Part shown: positions 7,667 through 16,023 of the stretch, piece after piece
Numbering within the stretch: position 1 is the stretch's first letter
Layout of the letters: every line of letters starts with the position of its first letter
Assembly: GCA_963850205.1 (NCBI GenBank)
Contig: CAWKKJ010000006.1
Location: 4,827 to 68,826, forward strand
Source: JACVRW01 sp963850205
GTDB taxonomy: Bacteria; Actinomycetota; Thermoleophilia; Solirubrobacterales; Thermoleophilaceae
Length of the DNA stretch: 64,000 nucleotides
Direction of reading: 5' to 3'
Program-made: the position numbers and the translations under genes
Notes under the pieces: model-generated
The model's input: only the letters and a program-made list of their open reading frames with translations
Told to the model about the DNA's origin: nothing
Databases searched by the model: none

Positions 7667-8222
7667 CGCGCTCCGCGGGCTGGTGGGCACCTTCCGCCTG
7701 CTGAACGCCGAGCAGAAGGCGGCAGCGGTGGCGTCGCTGCTCCTGATCGTCAGCACCTTCGGGCCGTTCTCGTTCGTGGAGGCGGCCGAGATCCTCCTGG
7801 CGATCGCGGTGCTCGCGCTGTTGCGGGCCCGAGCCGAGGGCCGGCGTTTCCACCTCCCGTTCGGCGACGGCACCGTGATCGCCGCCGCCGGGGCCTGGGC
7901 GGCGGTGCTGATCGCGGTGCGCCTGTTCGACCGGCCGCTCGGACAGAACCTCCTCGCGCTGGCCTGCGCGGCCATCCTCTTCCTGGCCGGAGCCCGGGAA
8001 CGGGCCAAACGCCCGGCCGACGACCTGCCGCCGGCGGAGGGCCCGGAGCCGCCGCCCCGGCCCGAACCGGCGCCCCGGCCCCGCCCGGGCGCCGCCGCCA
8101 CGGGGGACGAACAGACCGAGCCGCTGCCGCCGCCCGAGTTCGAGCCCTACCAGCCGGAGCGGGGCGAGCAGCTGCACCTGGCGGAGGATGCGGAGACCCG
8201 GCGGCTGCCCCCGTCGGAGTAA
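7659..8222 (+). CDS. Hypothetical membrane protein with Pro-rich tail
   Basis: 187 aa; ATG 7659 overlaps the DUF2203 stop by 8 nt (ATGGCTAA). Three hydrophobic segments (AAAVASLLLIVSTFGPFSF, EILLAIAVLALL, AAGAWAAVLIAV / LLALACAAILFLAGA) fill residues ~20-115. The remainder is a cytosolic or external Pro/Glu-rich disordered tail (GPEPPPRPEPAPRPRPG). I recognise no family. It ends in TAA formed at the junction with the tandem repeat. Confidence 0.7.
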   Translation: MANALRGLVGTFRLLNAEQKAAAVASLLLIVSTFGPFSFVEAAEILLAIAVLALLRARAEGRRFHLPFGDGTVIAAAGAWAAVLIAVRLFDRPLGQNLLALACAAILFLAGARERAKRPADDLPPAEGPEPPPRPEPAPRPRPGAAATGDEQTEPLPPPEFEPYQPERGEQLHLAEDAETRRLPPSE

Positions 8223-8306
8223 CGATCATCCGCGCGCAGCCGGCCGAGCCGGCTGCTTGCGGCAACGATCATCCGCGCGCAGCCGGCCGAGCCGGCTGCT
8301 TGCGGC
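8221..8306 (+). repeat. Stop-codon-adjacent palindromic repeat, copies 3 and 4 in perfect tandem
   Basis: Two identical 43-bp units, 8221-8263 and 8264-8306, abut without spacer. Each begins AACGATCATCCGCGC, contains the GCAGCCGGC/GCCGGCTGC hairpin with CGA loop, and ends CTTGCGGC. The first unit supplies the AA of the upstream TAA stop, and the last C of the second unit begins the reverse-complemented TAG (CTA) of the convergent flavoenzyme gene, so the array occupies exactly the gap between two stop codons. Confidence 0.92.
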
Positions 8307-9826
8307 TAGGACGCCGGCGGGATCGCCTGGCGGAAGCGGAAGCGGAAGTCGGGGTCAACGTCCTTCTTGATCTGCCGCAGCCGGGCCAGGTTGGAGCCGT
8401 AGTACGCGCGCTGCCAGGTCGAGAGCTGGGGGTCGATGTAGTTCTGGTAGGCCTGGCCCGACACGTAGGGGCGCAGCGCCCGCCAGACGCCGTTGATCCA
8501 GGACTTGCTCGCCGAGCGGCTGCCGGGATAGGCGCCGTACTGGAGGGAAAACAGCATGTCGCGGTGCACGAAGGCAGTGGCGTCGGCGGCGGGCCGGTTG
8601 TAAGCACCGCCGTAGGCGTCGAGCAGCAGCGCGCCGGAGCCGAGCGAGGGGTTGCGCTGGCGGCGCTCGATCCAGCTGATCATGGTCTGGCGCCCGCGGG
8701 CCGGGAGCTTCTTGTCGAAGTAGTCCGACTTCGCGAAGAAGCCCTCGCGGGGAAGCCGGCCGCCGGGGCTGGTGCCCCGTGTGTGGCAGGCCCGGTAGCC
8801 CTCGCCGGAGCAGCCGGCCCAGCGCAGGACGAGGTCGAAGTAGGACTCCTGGCCCACCTGGACCTGCGCGCCGGAGACGCGCGCCAGCGGCCGCACGAGT
8901 CGCCGTAGCGTGGAGGGAGATCCGAAGAACTGACCCAGCGCGGTCACCCGCGGCGACCCGGACCCGCCGCTGGTTCCCAGGCTGAAGATCGAGGTGAGCC
9001 CAGCGGGCGCCTCGGGCGCGAACCCCTGCCAGGCGGCGAGCGCCTCGCCGGCCTGGCTCCAGGGCCAGCTGATGAAGAAGTAGGCCGCGCTGCGAGCACG
9101 GTGGGTCTGGAGGGTCAGGCTGGTGACGATGCCGAAGTTCCCTCCCCCGCCGCCGCGGCAGGCCCAGTAGAGGTCCTCGTTCGTGTCGGCGTCGACCTGG
9201 CGGATCTGTCCGTCGGCGGTGACGATGGTCGCGGACACCAGGTTGTCGGTGGTCAGCCCGAAGCGCCGGCCGGCGAGCCCGTGGCCGCCGCCGAGCGTCA
9301 GGCCGGCGATGCCCACGGAGGGACAGGAGCCCGACGGCGTCGACAGGCCCCGGCGGGTCAGCGTGCGCTGCACGTCGATGAGCTGGGCGCCGGGGCCGAC
9401 CGTGGCCTTGCCGTTCGACACCCGGACGCCGCTGATCCGCGACAGGTCCACCACCACGCCGTTGGCGATCGTGGAGTAGCCCGCGTAGCTGTGACCGCCG
9501 CTGCGGGCTGTCAGGCGCACCTTGTAGCGGTCGGCCCAGCGGACGACCGCCTGGACATCCCGCGTATCGCGAGGCTGGACCACGGCCTCCGGCCGCACTC
9601 CGGAGTAGCGCGAGTTGTAGACCAGACGAGCGCTGTTGTAGCCCGGCGTGCGCGGGAAGAGCACCTTGCCGCGGACGGCCGAGCGCAGCGCCCGAGCCGC
9701 GGGGCGGGGCAGCGCGGCGGGCCCGGCGAGAACCCGCTCGAGCGCGCCCGCTTCGAGCGGGAGTGCCCCCGCGAGCAGGCCGGCGGCGCCACCGGCGAGC
9801 AGCTCACGGCGATCCATCTGGGCCAT
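8306..9826 (-). CDS. Berberine-bridge-enzyme-type FAD-linked oxidoreductase, Tat-exported
   Basis: 506 aa. The N-terminus MDRRELLAGGAAGLLAGALP is a Tat signal (translation may begin at the internal ATG three codons in). The FAD-binding PCMH domain shows ARSGGHSYAGYS, whose His normally carries the first covalent flavin bond, and GSCPSVGIAGLTLGGGHG, whose Cys carries the second. LYWACRGGGGGNFGIVTSL follows, and the C-terminal BBE segment YQNYIDPQLSTWQRAYYGSNLARLRQIKKDVDPDFRF is complete. Such enzymes oxidise alcohols, sugars or alkaloid-like amines. The substrate cannot be told from context; it is monocistronic and convergent with the upstream membrane gene. Confidence 0.9.
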   Translation of the reverse strand: MAQMDRRELLAGGAAGLLAGALPLEAGALERVLAGPAALPRPAARALRSAVRGKVLFPRTPGYNSARLVYNSRYSGVRPEAVVQPRDTRDVQAVVRWADRYKVRLTARSGGHSYAGYSTIANGVVVDLSRISGVRVSNGKATVGPGAQLIDVQRTLTRRGLSTPSGSCPSVGIAGLTLGGGHGLAGRRFGLTTDNLVSATIVTADGQIRQVDADTNEDLYWACRGGGGGNFGIVTSLTLQTHRARSAAYFFISWPWSQAGEALAAWQGFAPEAPAGLTSIFSLGTSGGSGSPRVTALGQFFGSPSTLRRLVRPLARVSGAQVQVGQESYFDLVLRWAGCSGEGYRACHTRGTSPGGRLPREGFFAKSDYFDKKLPARGRQTMISWIERRQRNPSLGSGALLLDAYGGAYNRPAADATAFVHRDMLFSLQYGAYPGSRSASKSWINGVWRALRPYVSGQAYQNYIDPQLSTWQRAYYGSNLARLRQIKKDVDPDFRFRFRQAIPPAS

Positions 9827-9873
9827 GGCGCGATCCTAAGCGATCCGGGCGACCCGCGCCGAAACGATCCGGC

Positions 9874-10977
9874 TCAGCCCGGCCCGGCCCCGTTCACCGA
9901 CTCGGCCGAGCGGGGCTCAGGGCCCACGTAGCGGGCCGAGGGCCGGATCAGCCGGCCCTCGCGCTTCTGCTCCATGATGTGCGCCGCCCAGCCGCCCACA
10001 CGGGCGCAGGCGAACAACGGGGTGAAGAGCGCCGGCGGCACGTCGGCGAAATCGAGCACCACGGCCGACCAGAACTCGACGTTCGTCGCCAGCACCCGAT
10101 CGGGCCTGCGTGCGGCCAGCTCGGCCAGCGCCGCCTTCTCCAGGCGCTCGGCCGCCTCCAGCCGCGGGGCGCCGATTTCCTGCGCGGTGCGGCGCAGCAC
10201 CCGGGCGCGCGGGTCCTCGGCCCGGTAGACGCGGTGGCCGAAGCCCATCAGACGCTCGCCGCGGTCGAGGGCATCCTTGACGTAGCGGTCGGCGTCCCCG
10301 CTCTCCTCGACCTCGTCGAGCATCTTCAGCACCCGCGACGGCGCCCCGCCGTGCAGCGGCCCCGAGAGCGCGCCCACCGCGCCCGACAGAGCGGCGGCCA
10401 CGTCGGCGCCGGTGGAGGCGATCACCCGGGCGGTGAAGGTGGAGGCGTTCATGCCGTGCTCGGCGGCCGAGATCCAGTAGGCGTCGATGGCCTTCACGTG
10501 CCGCGGATCGGCCTCGCCGCGCCAGCGGATGAGAAAGCGCTCGGGAATCGAGGTCGCCCTGTCGATCTCCCGCTGGGGGATCGGGCGGCGGCCCACCCCG
10601 CGGGCGGACTGGGCGACGAACGACAGCGCCATGACCGAGACCCGGGCCAGGTCGTCGCGGGCCTGCTCGTCGGACTGGTCGATCAGCTGGTCGAGGCCCC
10701 ACTCCGGGCCGAGCATCGCCAGCGCGGCCTGCAGGTCGACGCGCGGGTCGCCGGTGCGAACGGCGAGCGGATGGGGCTCCGCTGCCGGCAACCCGGGCTC
10801 GTACGCGCCGTCCACGAGCAGGCCCCAGACCTTCTCGAACGGCACCCGGCCCACCAGGTCCTCGATGTCCACCCCGCGGTAGCGCAGGGAGCCGCCCTCC
10901 TTGTCCGGCTCGGCGATCGAAGTCTGGAACGCGATGACCCCCTCGAGCCCCGAGGGCACCTCAATCAGCTCGGCCAT
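9874..10977 (-). CDS. citA: Citrate synthase (CitA type)
   Basis: 367 aa from ATG 10977, preceded by GTGGAGGTGCAG (a strong ribosome site). It condenses oxaloacetate and acetyl-CoA, and a 2-methylcitrate side activity is possible. Catalytic elements: SGPLHGGAPSRVL (His), MGFGHRVYRAEDPRARVLR (His and substrate-binding Arg), and NVEFWSAVVLDFADVP where the usual catalytic Asp is Glu, as in the mycobacterial CitA (citrate synthase 2) subgroup. The C-terminal HIMEQKREGRLIRPSARYVGPEPRSAES is the hallmark ending of that subgroup. Length matches short type-II-like synthases (~370 aa). Monocistronic. Confidence 0.92.
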   Translation of the reverse strand: MAELIEVPSGLEGVIAFQTSIAEPDKEGGSLRYRGVDIEDLVGRVPFEKVWGLLVDGAYEPGLPAAEPHPLAVRTGDPRVDLQAALAMLGPEWGLDQLIDQSDEQARDDLARVSVMALSFVAQSARGVGRRPIPQREIDRATSIPERFLIRWRGEADPRHVKAIDAYWISAAEHGMNASTFTARVIASTGADVAAALSGAVGALSGPLHGGAPSRVLKMLDEVEESGDADRYVKDALDRGERLMGFGHRVYRAEDPRARVLRRTAQEIGAPRLEAAERLEKAALAELAARRPDRVLATNVEFWSAVVLDFADVPPALFTPLFACARVGGWAAHIMEQKREGRLIRPSARYVGPEPRSAESVNGAGPG

Positions 10978-11036
10978 CTGCACCTCCACTCGACGTCGGG
11001 ACCGGGGGGCTGAGGATACTGCGGCCGGGACCTCGC

Positions 11037-11963
11037 TCAGGCGGGACTCGGGGCGGCGTCGGCAGACTCGGCGGCTGACTCCTCGAGCGCCTCGCCGGCG
11101 CGAACAGGCGCCGGGATCAGCGCCGCCCCCACCAAGATCAGGATGAAAGCCGCCAGGCGCACGCCGACCTCCAGAGGGGTGTCGCCGATCCGGTCGCCGA
11201 AGACCGCCAGCCCGGCGAGGATCGTGGACAGGTTCGCGGCGACCGAAGTGACGGCGATCACCGTGACGCCGTCGCCGATCTGGAGGCTGCGCGCGGAGGC
11301 GTAGAAGGAGAAGACCGCCGCGGTGACGATGATGACGGTCCAGGGGCTCAGGAGACCGGCCGGCCCGCCGTCGAGGTCTCCGGAGAGCGCCTTTATCGCC
11401 ACGTCGGAGATCCCGAAGCCGAGTCCGCCGGCAATGCCCAGCAGCACGCCGGGCGGCGCCTTGATGTGCTCGATCAGGTGAGAGAAGACCAACACCAGGC
11501 CGACGCTCACGGCGATGGCCTCGAAGACGATCATCCCCGCCAGGGAGTAGCCGGACTGGGCTCCTCCCCCGCCCCCGCCTCCCGTCACGGTCAGCAAGGC
11601 AAGCGAGACCGCGACGACCCCGATCCCGACCCACTGGCGACGGCCAAGATCGAACCCGAAGAAGCGCTCTGCAAGCACCGCGAGGAATACGAGGCCTCCT
11701 GCGAGCACCGCCTGGCCGATCGAGATCGGCGCGAGCGTGAGCGCGGCCACGTGCAGCGCGAACGCCACCGCGGCCACGCCCCAGCCGATGCTCCACCACT
11801 TGGATCGAAAGAGGTCGATCGCGCTGCGCAGCGGATGGTGCATGTCCACGTCGGGGGCGGCGACCGCCCCTCGGTGCTTGAAGAGGAACGCAAGATTCGT
11901 TCCGAGGGCTGACAGCAGCGCACAGACGAGGCCCAGGCCGACGGCCAGGGAGAGCTCGCTCAC
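11037..11963 (-). CDS. DMT-superfamily (EamA-like) membrane transporter
   Basis: 308 aa with about ten hydrophobic segments, beginning LSLAVGLGLVCALLSALGTNLAFLFKHRGA and including WWSIGWGVAAVAFALHVAALTLAPISIGQAVLAGG, the two-fold repeat architecture of drug/metabolite transporters. A Gly-rich loop (GGGGGGG) separates segments 4 and 5, and an acidic Ala/Glu tail closes the protein. The substrate is unknown. It lies 59 nt upstream of citA on the same strand and may be a separate unit. The following ~120 bp to the GNAT gene hold only presumed promoters. Confidence 0.82.
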   Translation of the reverse strand: MSELSLAVGLGLVCALLSALGTNLAFLFKHRGAVAAPDVDMHHPLRSAIDLFRSKWWSIGWGVAAVAFALHVAALTLAPISIGQAVLAGGLVFLAVLAERFFGFDLGRRQWVGIGVVAVSLALLTVTGGGGGGGAQSGYSLAGMIVFEAIAVSVGLVLVFSHLIEHIKAPPGVLLGIAGGLGFGISDVAIKALSGDLDGGPAGLLSPWTVIIVTAAVFSFYASARSLQIGDGVTVIAVTSVAANLSTILAGLAVFGDRIGDTPLEVGVRLAAFILILVGAALIPAPVRAGEALEESAAESADAAPSPA

Positions 11964-12085
11964 CGCGGGACCGTCTTCCGGGCGCTCATCGGACGCGGAG
12001 GCAAGAACGCCGACATTGGAGCCGGCTCACTCGGCCGAAACCTACGCGGTCCTGCGTCCGATTGGGCTGCGGTCATACTCCCGAC

Positions 12086-12541
12086 GTGACGCCGGTCCGA
12101 CTCGCCACGCCGGCGGATGCCCCGGAGGTCACCGCCCTGCTGGTGGCCTTCCGCGACTTCCTGGAGCGCGACTCGCCCCCGGCCGCAAACGTGGAGCGAA
12201 GCGTCCGCCGCCTCCTGGACGATCCGGCCTGCGACTACCTGCTCGCCGGCGACCCGCCGGTCGGGGTCTGCCAGCTGCGGTACCGCTGGGGGGTCTGGCT
12301 GGACGGCGAGGACTGCTGGCTGGAGGACCTGTACGTGCGCGACGAGGCTCGCGGCGCCGGCGTTGGCCGGACGCTCACCGAGGCCGCGCTCGCCCGCGCA
12401 CGCGAGCGGGGATGCGTGCGCGTCGAGCTGGACGTCAACGAGGCCAACACGGCTGCGGTGAGGCTGTACGAGTCGCTCGGCTTCTCCAGCGGGACGGCCG
12501 ACTTCAGCGGGAGGAACCTGCTGATGCGACTCCGGCTCTAG
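12086..12541 (+). CDS. GNAT N-acetyltransferase
   Basis: 151 aa from GTG 12086 (VTPVRLATPADAPEV; ATG/GTG codons farther upstream give an unlikely leader). The acetyl-CoA-binding signature is present: LEDLYVRDEARGAGVGRTLTEAALARARERG (motif A RxxGxG/A) followed by VRVELDVNEANTAAVRLYESLGF (motif B). It belongs to the Rim-like/aminoglycoside-type general GNAT family; the acceptor is unknown. 57 nt separate it from the NodB-like gene, so it is probably outside that operon. Confidence 0.87.
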   Translation: MTPVRLATPADAPEVTALLVAFRDFLERDSPPAANVERSVRRLLDDPACDYLLAGDPPVGVCQLRYRWGVWLDGEDCWLEDLYVRDEARGAGVGRTLTEAALARARERGCVRVELDVNEANTAAVRLYESLGFSSGTADFSGRNLLMRLRL

Positions 12542-12598
12542 CGGCGCCAACCACCAACCGCCTCGTTTTCGCCGGATCGAGCGGGGTACCCGCCGGTT

Positions 12599-13186
12599 AT
12601 GGCCTCGCTGACCTTCGACGACGGGCCGGACGCCTACTGGACGCCGCGCGTACTCGACGAGCTCGCGAACCTCGACGTGCGTGCCACCTTCTTCGTGATG
12701 GCCGCGCGTGCTTGTCGCCGGCCCGCGCTCGTGGCCCGTACTCGGGCCGAGGGCCACGAGGTTCAGCTGCACTGCCTTCGGCACCTGCGGCACACCGAGT
12801 CCTCACGCCGCCGGATCGAGCGCGATACCCGTTCGGCGCTGCGACTGCTCAAGCCGCTCGGGGTGCGGCCGCACCGCTGGCGCCCGCCGTGGGGGGCGCG
12901 GGCGAGCTGGACGACGGACATAGCCAGGGCGCATGGCCTGCGCCTGGCGGGCTGGACGGTCGACACACAGGACTGGTCGGGATTGTCGGCCGACACCATG
13001 CTGAGCCGAAGCGCCTCCGGCGCCGCCGCCGAGGCGATCGTGCTGATGCACGACGGGATCGGCCCGGGAGCTCGCCGGCACGACTGCGGGCAGACCGCAG
13101 CGTTGATCGCGCCGCTCGTGGACCAGCTCCGGGCCTGCGGTGCGACCATCGAGCCGCTCGGCGACCGTCCCGCCGCACTCCCGTGA
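12599..13186 (+). CDS. NodB-homology polysaccharide deacetylase
   Basis: 195 aa, a compact carbohydrate-esterase family 4 domain. Motif 1 TFDDGP (D7, D8), motif 2 H58-CLR-H62, motif 3 RPPWG (95-99), motif 4 DTQDW (122-126) and motif 5 VLMHDG (H151) are all recognisable, so the metal site and catalytic base are intact. Known relatives remove N- or O-acetyl groups from GlcNAc oligomers. No signal peptide is seen, so a cytoplasmic, precursor-level role is likely, as for NodB. First gene of an operon in which every junction overlaps by 4-8 nt; its TGA overlaps the GTG of the acyl-CoA dehydrogenase. Confidence 0.88.
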   Translation: MASLTFDDGPDAYWTPRVLDELANLDVRATFFVMAARACRRPALVARTRAEGHEVQLHCLRHLRHTESSRRRIERDTRSALRLLKPLGVRPHRWRPPWGARASWTTDIARAHGLRLAGWTVDTQDWSGLSADTMLSRSASGAAAEAIVLMHDGIGPGARRHDCGQTAALIAPLVDQLRACGATIEPLGDRPAALP

Positions 13187-14277
13187 GCGCGCTCGCGAGC
13201 CGGGCCTATCCGGGTCCGGGCATCGAAGCGGTCCTCGAAGAGATCCGCCGCGGAGCCGACGCCCGCGACCGCCGGCCCGCCTTCCCACATGACGCGTTCA
13301 GCCTGCTGCGCGGGGCGGGCGCGTTGGCGTTCACGGTGCCCGGTGGGAGCGGCGGGCGGCGTGTCCCGCACGGCGTCGAGTGGGACGCCGTCCGGGCCGT
13401 GGCCCGCGCCGACGGCTCGGTGGGCCGCGTCTACGACGGGCACCTCAACGCGGTCGAGCGACTGAGCGTGGCCGCCTCCGAGCCCCTGCGAAGCCGGGAG
13501 CTGCAGGCGGTGGCGGCAGGCGAGGTGATCCTCGGCGTGTGGGGAGCCGATCCCGCGCCGGGTGAGGGGCCTCCCGCCCGGCTCGTGCGGCGGGGCCGGC
13601 TGGGCGCGGCGCTCGTCGGAGTGAAGGTCTTCTGCTCGGGGGCGGGGGGAATCGATCGCGCGCTGGTGCTCGCGCGCGAAGACGGCTCCGGACCTCCGCT
13701 GCTCGCCTACGTCGACCTGCGCGAAGGCGTGACGGTGGACCGCGACTGGTATCGCGCGGCCGGCATGCGCGCCTCCGAGAGCCACCGCGTGGTCTTCGAG
13801 GGCGCGCAGGTGCTCGCGGTGCTGGGATCACCGGGGGAGTTGGCACGAGAGCCCTGGTTCGGCCGCGACGCCATCCGGACCGCGGCCACCTGGGCCGGCA
13901 TCGCGGACTCCGCTGCCCGGGCGGCGTTCGGCCTGCTGGCGCAGCGCGAGCCCCGCTCCCCGCTCGAGGCACTGGCCGCGGGGCAGATCGCCGCCGCGCT
14001 GAACACGATCGACGCGCTCATGTCCTCGGCCGCCGCTAACGCCCGCGCCCGACCCGCAGGGTCCCAGTTGCGCGAATCGATCCTTCTTCGCTCGCAGATC
14101 GCCCAGTCGGCGGAGGCGCTGCTCGGCGTGGCCGCGCGCGCGTGCGGATCGAGGCCCCTCGCCACGGGCTCCGCGCTCGACCGGGCGCGCCGCGATCTCG
14201 GGGTCTTCCTGCATCAACATCGTCTGGAGCCGCTGCTGGTCCGGGCCGGCGACGCCCTTCTCGACGAGCATGGCTGA
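13183..14277 (+). CDS. Acyl-CoA dehydrogenase-family flavoprotein
   Basis: 364 aa from GTG 13183 (GTGA overlap with the deacetylase). Recognisable elements are the N-terminal helical domain (FPHDAFSLLRGAGALAFTVPGGSGG), the middle beta domain (GEVILGVWGADPAPGEGPPARLVRRGRLGAALVGVKVFCSGAGGIDRALVLAR, the FAD-contacting strand) and a C-terminal four-helix domain (RESILLRSQIAQSAEALLGVAARACG). It is shorter and more divergent than fatty-acid enzymes. Operon context suggests desaturation or oxidation of an acyl or amine intermediate rather than beta-oxidation. Electrons could pass to the FAD/NAD reductase two genes downstream (inference). Confidence 0.8.
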   Translation: MSALASRAYPGPGIEAVLEEIRRGADARDRRPAFPHDAFSLLRGAGALAFTVPGGSGGRRVPHGVEWDAVRAVARADGSVGRVYDGHLNAVERLSVAASEPLRSRELQAVAAGEVILGVWGADPAPGEGPPARLVRRGRLGAALVGVKVFCSGAGGIDRALVLAREDGSGPPLLAYVDLREGVTVDRDWYRAAGMRASESHRVVFEGAQVLAVLGSPGELAREPWFGRDAIRTAATWAGIADSAARAAFGLLAQREPRSPLEALAAGQIAAALNTIDALMSSAAANARARPAGSQLRESILLRSQIAQSAEALLGVAARACGSRPLATGSALDRARRDLGVFLHQHRLEPLLVRAGDALLDEHG

Positions 14278-14863
14278 GCCGGCCGCGCGCCTGCCGGCGT
14301 CCTACTTCGACCGCCTGTACGCCGCCGACGACGACCCGTGGGGGTTCGAGTCGAGCCGGTACGAGCGCGACAAGTACGAGGCCACCCTGGCCGCCCTGGG
14401 GCCGCCCCGGCGGCGCTTTGCCCGTGCCTTCGAGGCGGGCTGCTCCATCGGGGTCTTCAGCGCGCTGCTGGCTCCGCGCTGCGACGAGCTGCTGGCGGTG
14501 GACCTGTCGCCGCTGGCCGTGGATCGTGCGCGAGCGCGGCTCGACCGGCAGCGGCACGTCCAGGTCGAGCGCCGGGATCTGCCGGGCGAGCTGCCGTCCG
14601 GGACGTTCGACCTGGTGGTCTGCTCGGAGGTCCTCTACTACTGGAGCGCCGAATTGCTCGCGGGCGTCATGGGCCGGCTGCAGGCCCTGCTCGCACCCGG
14701 TGGAACCCTGGTGGCGGTGCACTGGCGCCCTCCGACCCGGGACTACCCGCAGCGGGGAGACGAGGTCCATGACCGGCTCACGCGCGGGCTCGGTGATCTG
14801 CTGCACGTGCTGTCGGTGACCGAGCCGAACTACCGGCTGGACCGCTGGGATCGCCCGGCGTGA
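14270..14863 (+). CDS. NodS-like SAM-dependent methyltransferase
   Basis: 197 aa; ATG 14270 overlaps the previous stop (ATGGCTGA). The N-terminal SYFDRLYAADDDPWGFESSRYERDKYEATLAAL is the signature segment of the NodS/PF05401-type family, followed by a Rossmann SAM site: AFEAGCSIGVFSALLAPRCDELLAVDLSPLAVDRAR (motif I with acidic D) and FDLVVCSEVLYYW (motif IV). NodS N-methylates deacetylated chitooligosaccharides; here the acceptor is unknown. Placement directly in an operon with a NodB-type deacetylase strengthens an amino-sugar N-methylation hypothesis. Confidence 0.85.
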   Translation: MAEPAARLPASYFDRLYAADDDPWGFESSRYERDKYEATLAALGPPRRRFARAFEAGCSIGVFSALLAPRCDELLAVDLSPLAVDRARARLDRQRHVQVERRDLPGELPSGTFDLVVCSEVLYYWSAELLAGVMGRLQALLAPGGTLVAVHWRPPTRDYPQRGDEVHDRLTRGLGDLLHVLSVTEPNYRLDRWDRPA

Positions 14864-16023
14864 GCCGCGCCGCGCTCGTGGTGATCGGCGGCGGCCCCGC
14901 CGGACTGGCCGCCGCGCGCGGCTTTCGCGACGCGGGCGGCCAGGGGCCGGTCGTGATGCTGGCCCGCGAGGCACGCGCCCCGTACAACCGCCCGCCGCTG
15001 ACCAAGGACTACCTGCGAGGCGAGGCCGGCGGCGACGAGCTGCCGCTCGAGGCGCCGGAGTGGTTTCGGGACAACGAGGTCCGGCTGGAGGTGGGCGTGC
15101 CGGCGGTCGCACTCGACTCGGAGGCGCGGGTCGTCACCACCGAGAAACGAGGCGAGCTCTCCTTCGAGCGCTGCGTGCTGGCCACCGGCTCCCGGCCCAG
15201 GCGCCCCCGCCTGCCCGGCGCCGACGATCCGGCAGTGCGGACGATCCGCACGGTCGAGGACTCGGACGCCCTGCGGTCACTCGGACCGGCCCACAAGGTG
15301 GTCATCGTGGGCTCCGGCTTCATCGGCTGCGAGGCGGCCGTGTCGCTCGCGATGCGTGACATCGAGGTCGAGCTCGTGACCGACGAGGACGCACCCCAGG
15401 CCGCTCGGCTGGGCGCCGACGTGGGCGAGCGCCTGGCGGCCTGGATGCGCGAGGCCGGCGTGGTGGTGCGGCTCGGCTGCCCGGTCACCGCGATCGAGCC
15501 GGGAGCGGGCGGCGTGGAGCTGGAGGAAGGGGCGCGCCTCGAGGGATCGGCCGTCGTGCTGGCGCTCGGCATCGAGCCCGACATCGCCCTCGCCCAAGCC
15601 GCGGGACTGGAGCTCGACGATGGCCGGGTGGCCTGCGACGAGGCGGGTCGCACGAGCGCCGAGGGAGTGCTGGCCGCCGGAGATGTGGCCCGCCTGCACA
15701 ACCCCGGGGCCGGCCGCCGGCTCACGGTCGAGCACTGGGGCGAGGCCCTGTCGCAGGGCGAGGTCGCGGGACGAACCGCGGCCGGCTCGGAGGCACGCTG
15801 GGACGCGGTGCCGGGCTTCTGGTCGACGATCGGCGATCGCACCATCAAGCAGGCCGCCTGGGGGGACGGGCACGACGAGATCCGCGTCCGGGATGGAGAG
15901 GATGGATGGACAGCGTGGTACGGCGCCGAAGGACGCTGCGTCGGCGTGCTCACGCACGAGCGTGACGAGGACTACGAACGCGGCTCCGAGCTCGTGGCCG
16001 CCGGGGAACCGCTGCCGTCGTGA
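14860..16023 (+). CDS. FAD-dependent NAD(P)H oxidoreductase (ferredoxin/rubredoxin reductase type)
   Basis: 387 aa from GTG 14860 (GTGA overlap). There are two dinucleotide folds: VVIGGGPAGLAAARGF at residues 6-21 for FAD and VVIVGSGFIGCEAAVSL near 147-163 for NAD(P)H. PYNRPPLTKDYLRGE and the late GVLAAGDVARLHNP motif complete the type. The C-terminal reductase domain GFWSTIGDRTIKQAAWGDG is typical of electron-transfer reductases partnering ferredoxins or oxygenases. No ferredoxin is encoded nearby, so the acceptor may be the operon's flavoprotein (speculative). Confidence 0.87.
   Translation: MSRAALVVIGGGPAGLAAARGFRDAGGQGPVVMLAREARAPYNRPPLTKDYLRGEAGGDELPLEAPEWFRDNEVRLEVGVPAVALDSEARVVTTEKRGELSFERCVLATGSRPRRPRLPGADDPAVRTIRTVEDSDALRSLGPAHKVVIVGSGFIGCEAAVSLAMRDIEVELVTDEDAPQAARLGADVGERLAAWMREAGVVVRLGCPVTAIEPGAGGVELEEGARLEGSAVVLALGIEPDIALAQAAGLELDDGRVACDEAGRTSAEGVLAAGDVARLHNPGAGRRLTVEHWGEALSQGEVAGRTAAGSEARWDAVPGFWSTIGDRTIKQAAWGDGHDEIRVRDGEDGWTAWYGAEGRCVGVLTHERDEDYERGSELVAAGEPLPS

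Noticed and set aside
8221..8306. Possible CRISPR array from the tandem repeats
   Set aside because: Only two units, directly adjacent without spacers, and no cas genes in the window.
11737..13182. The upstream extension of the acyl-CoA dehydrogenase frame
   Set aside because: It overlaps the DMT, GNAT and deacetylase genes; the GTGA overlap at 13183 gives a normal-length protein.
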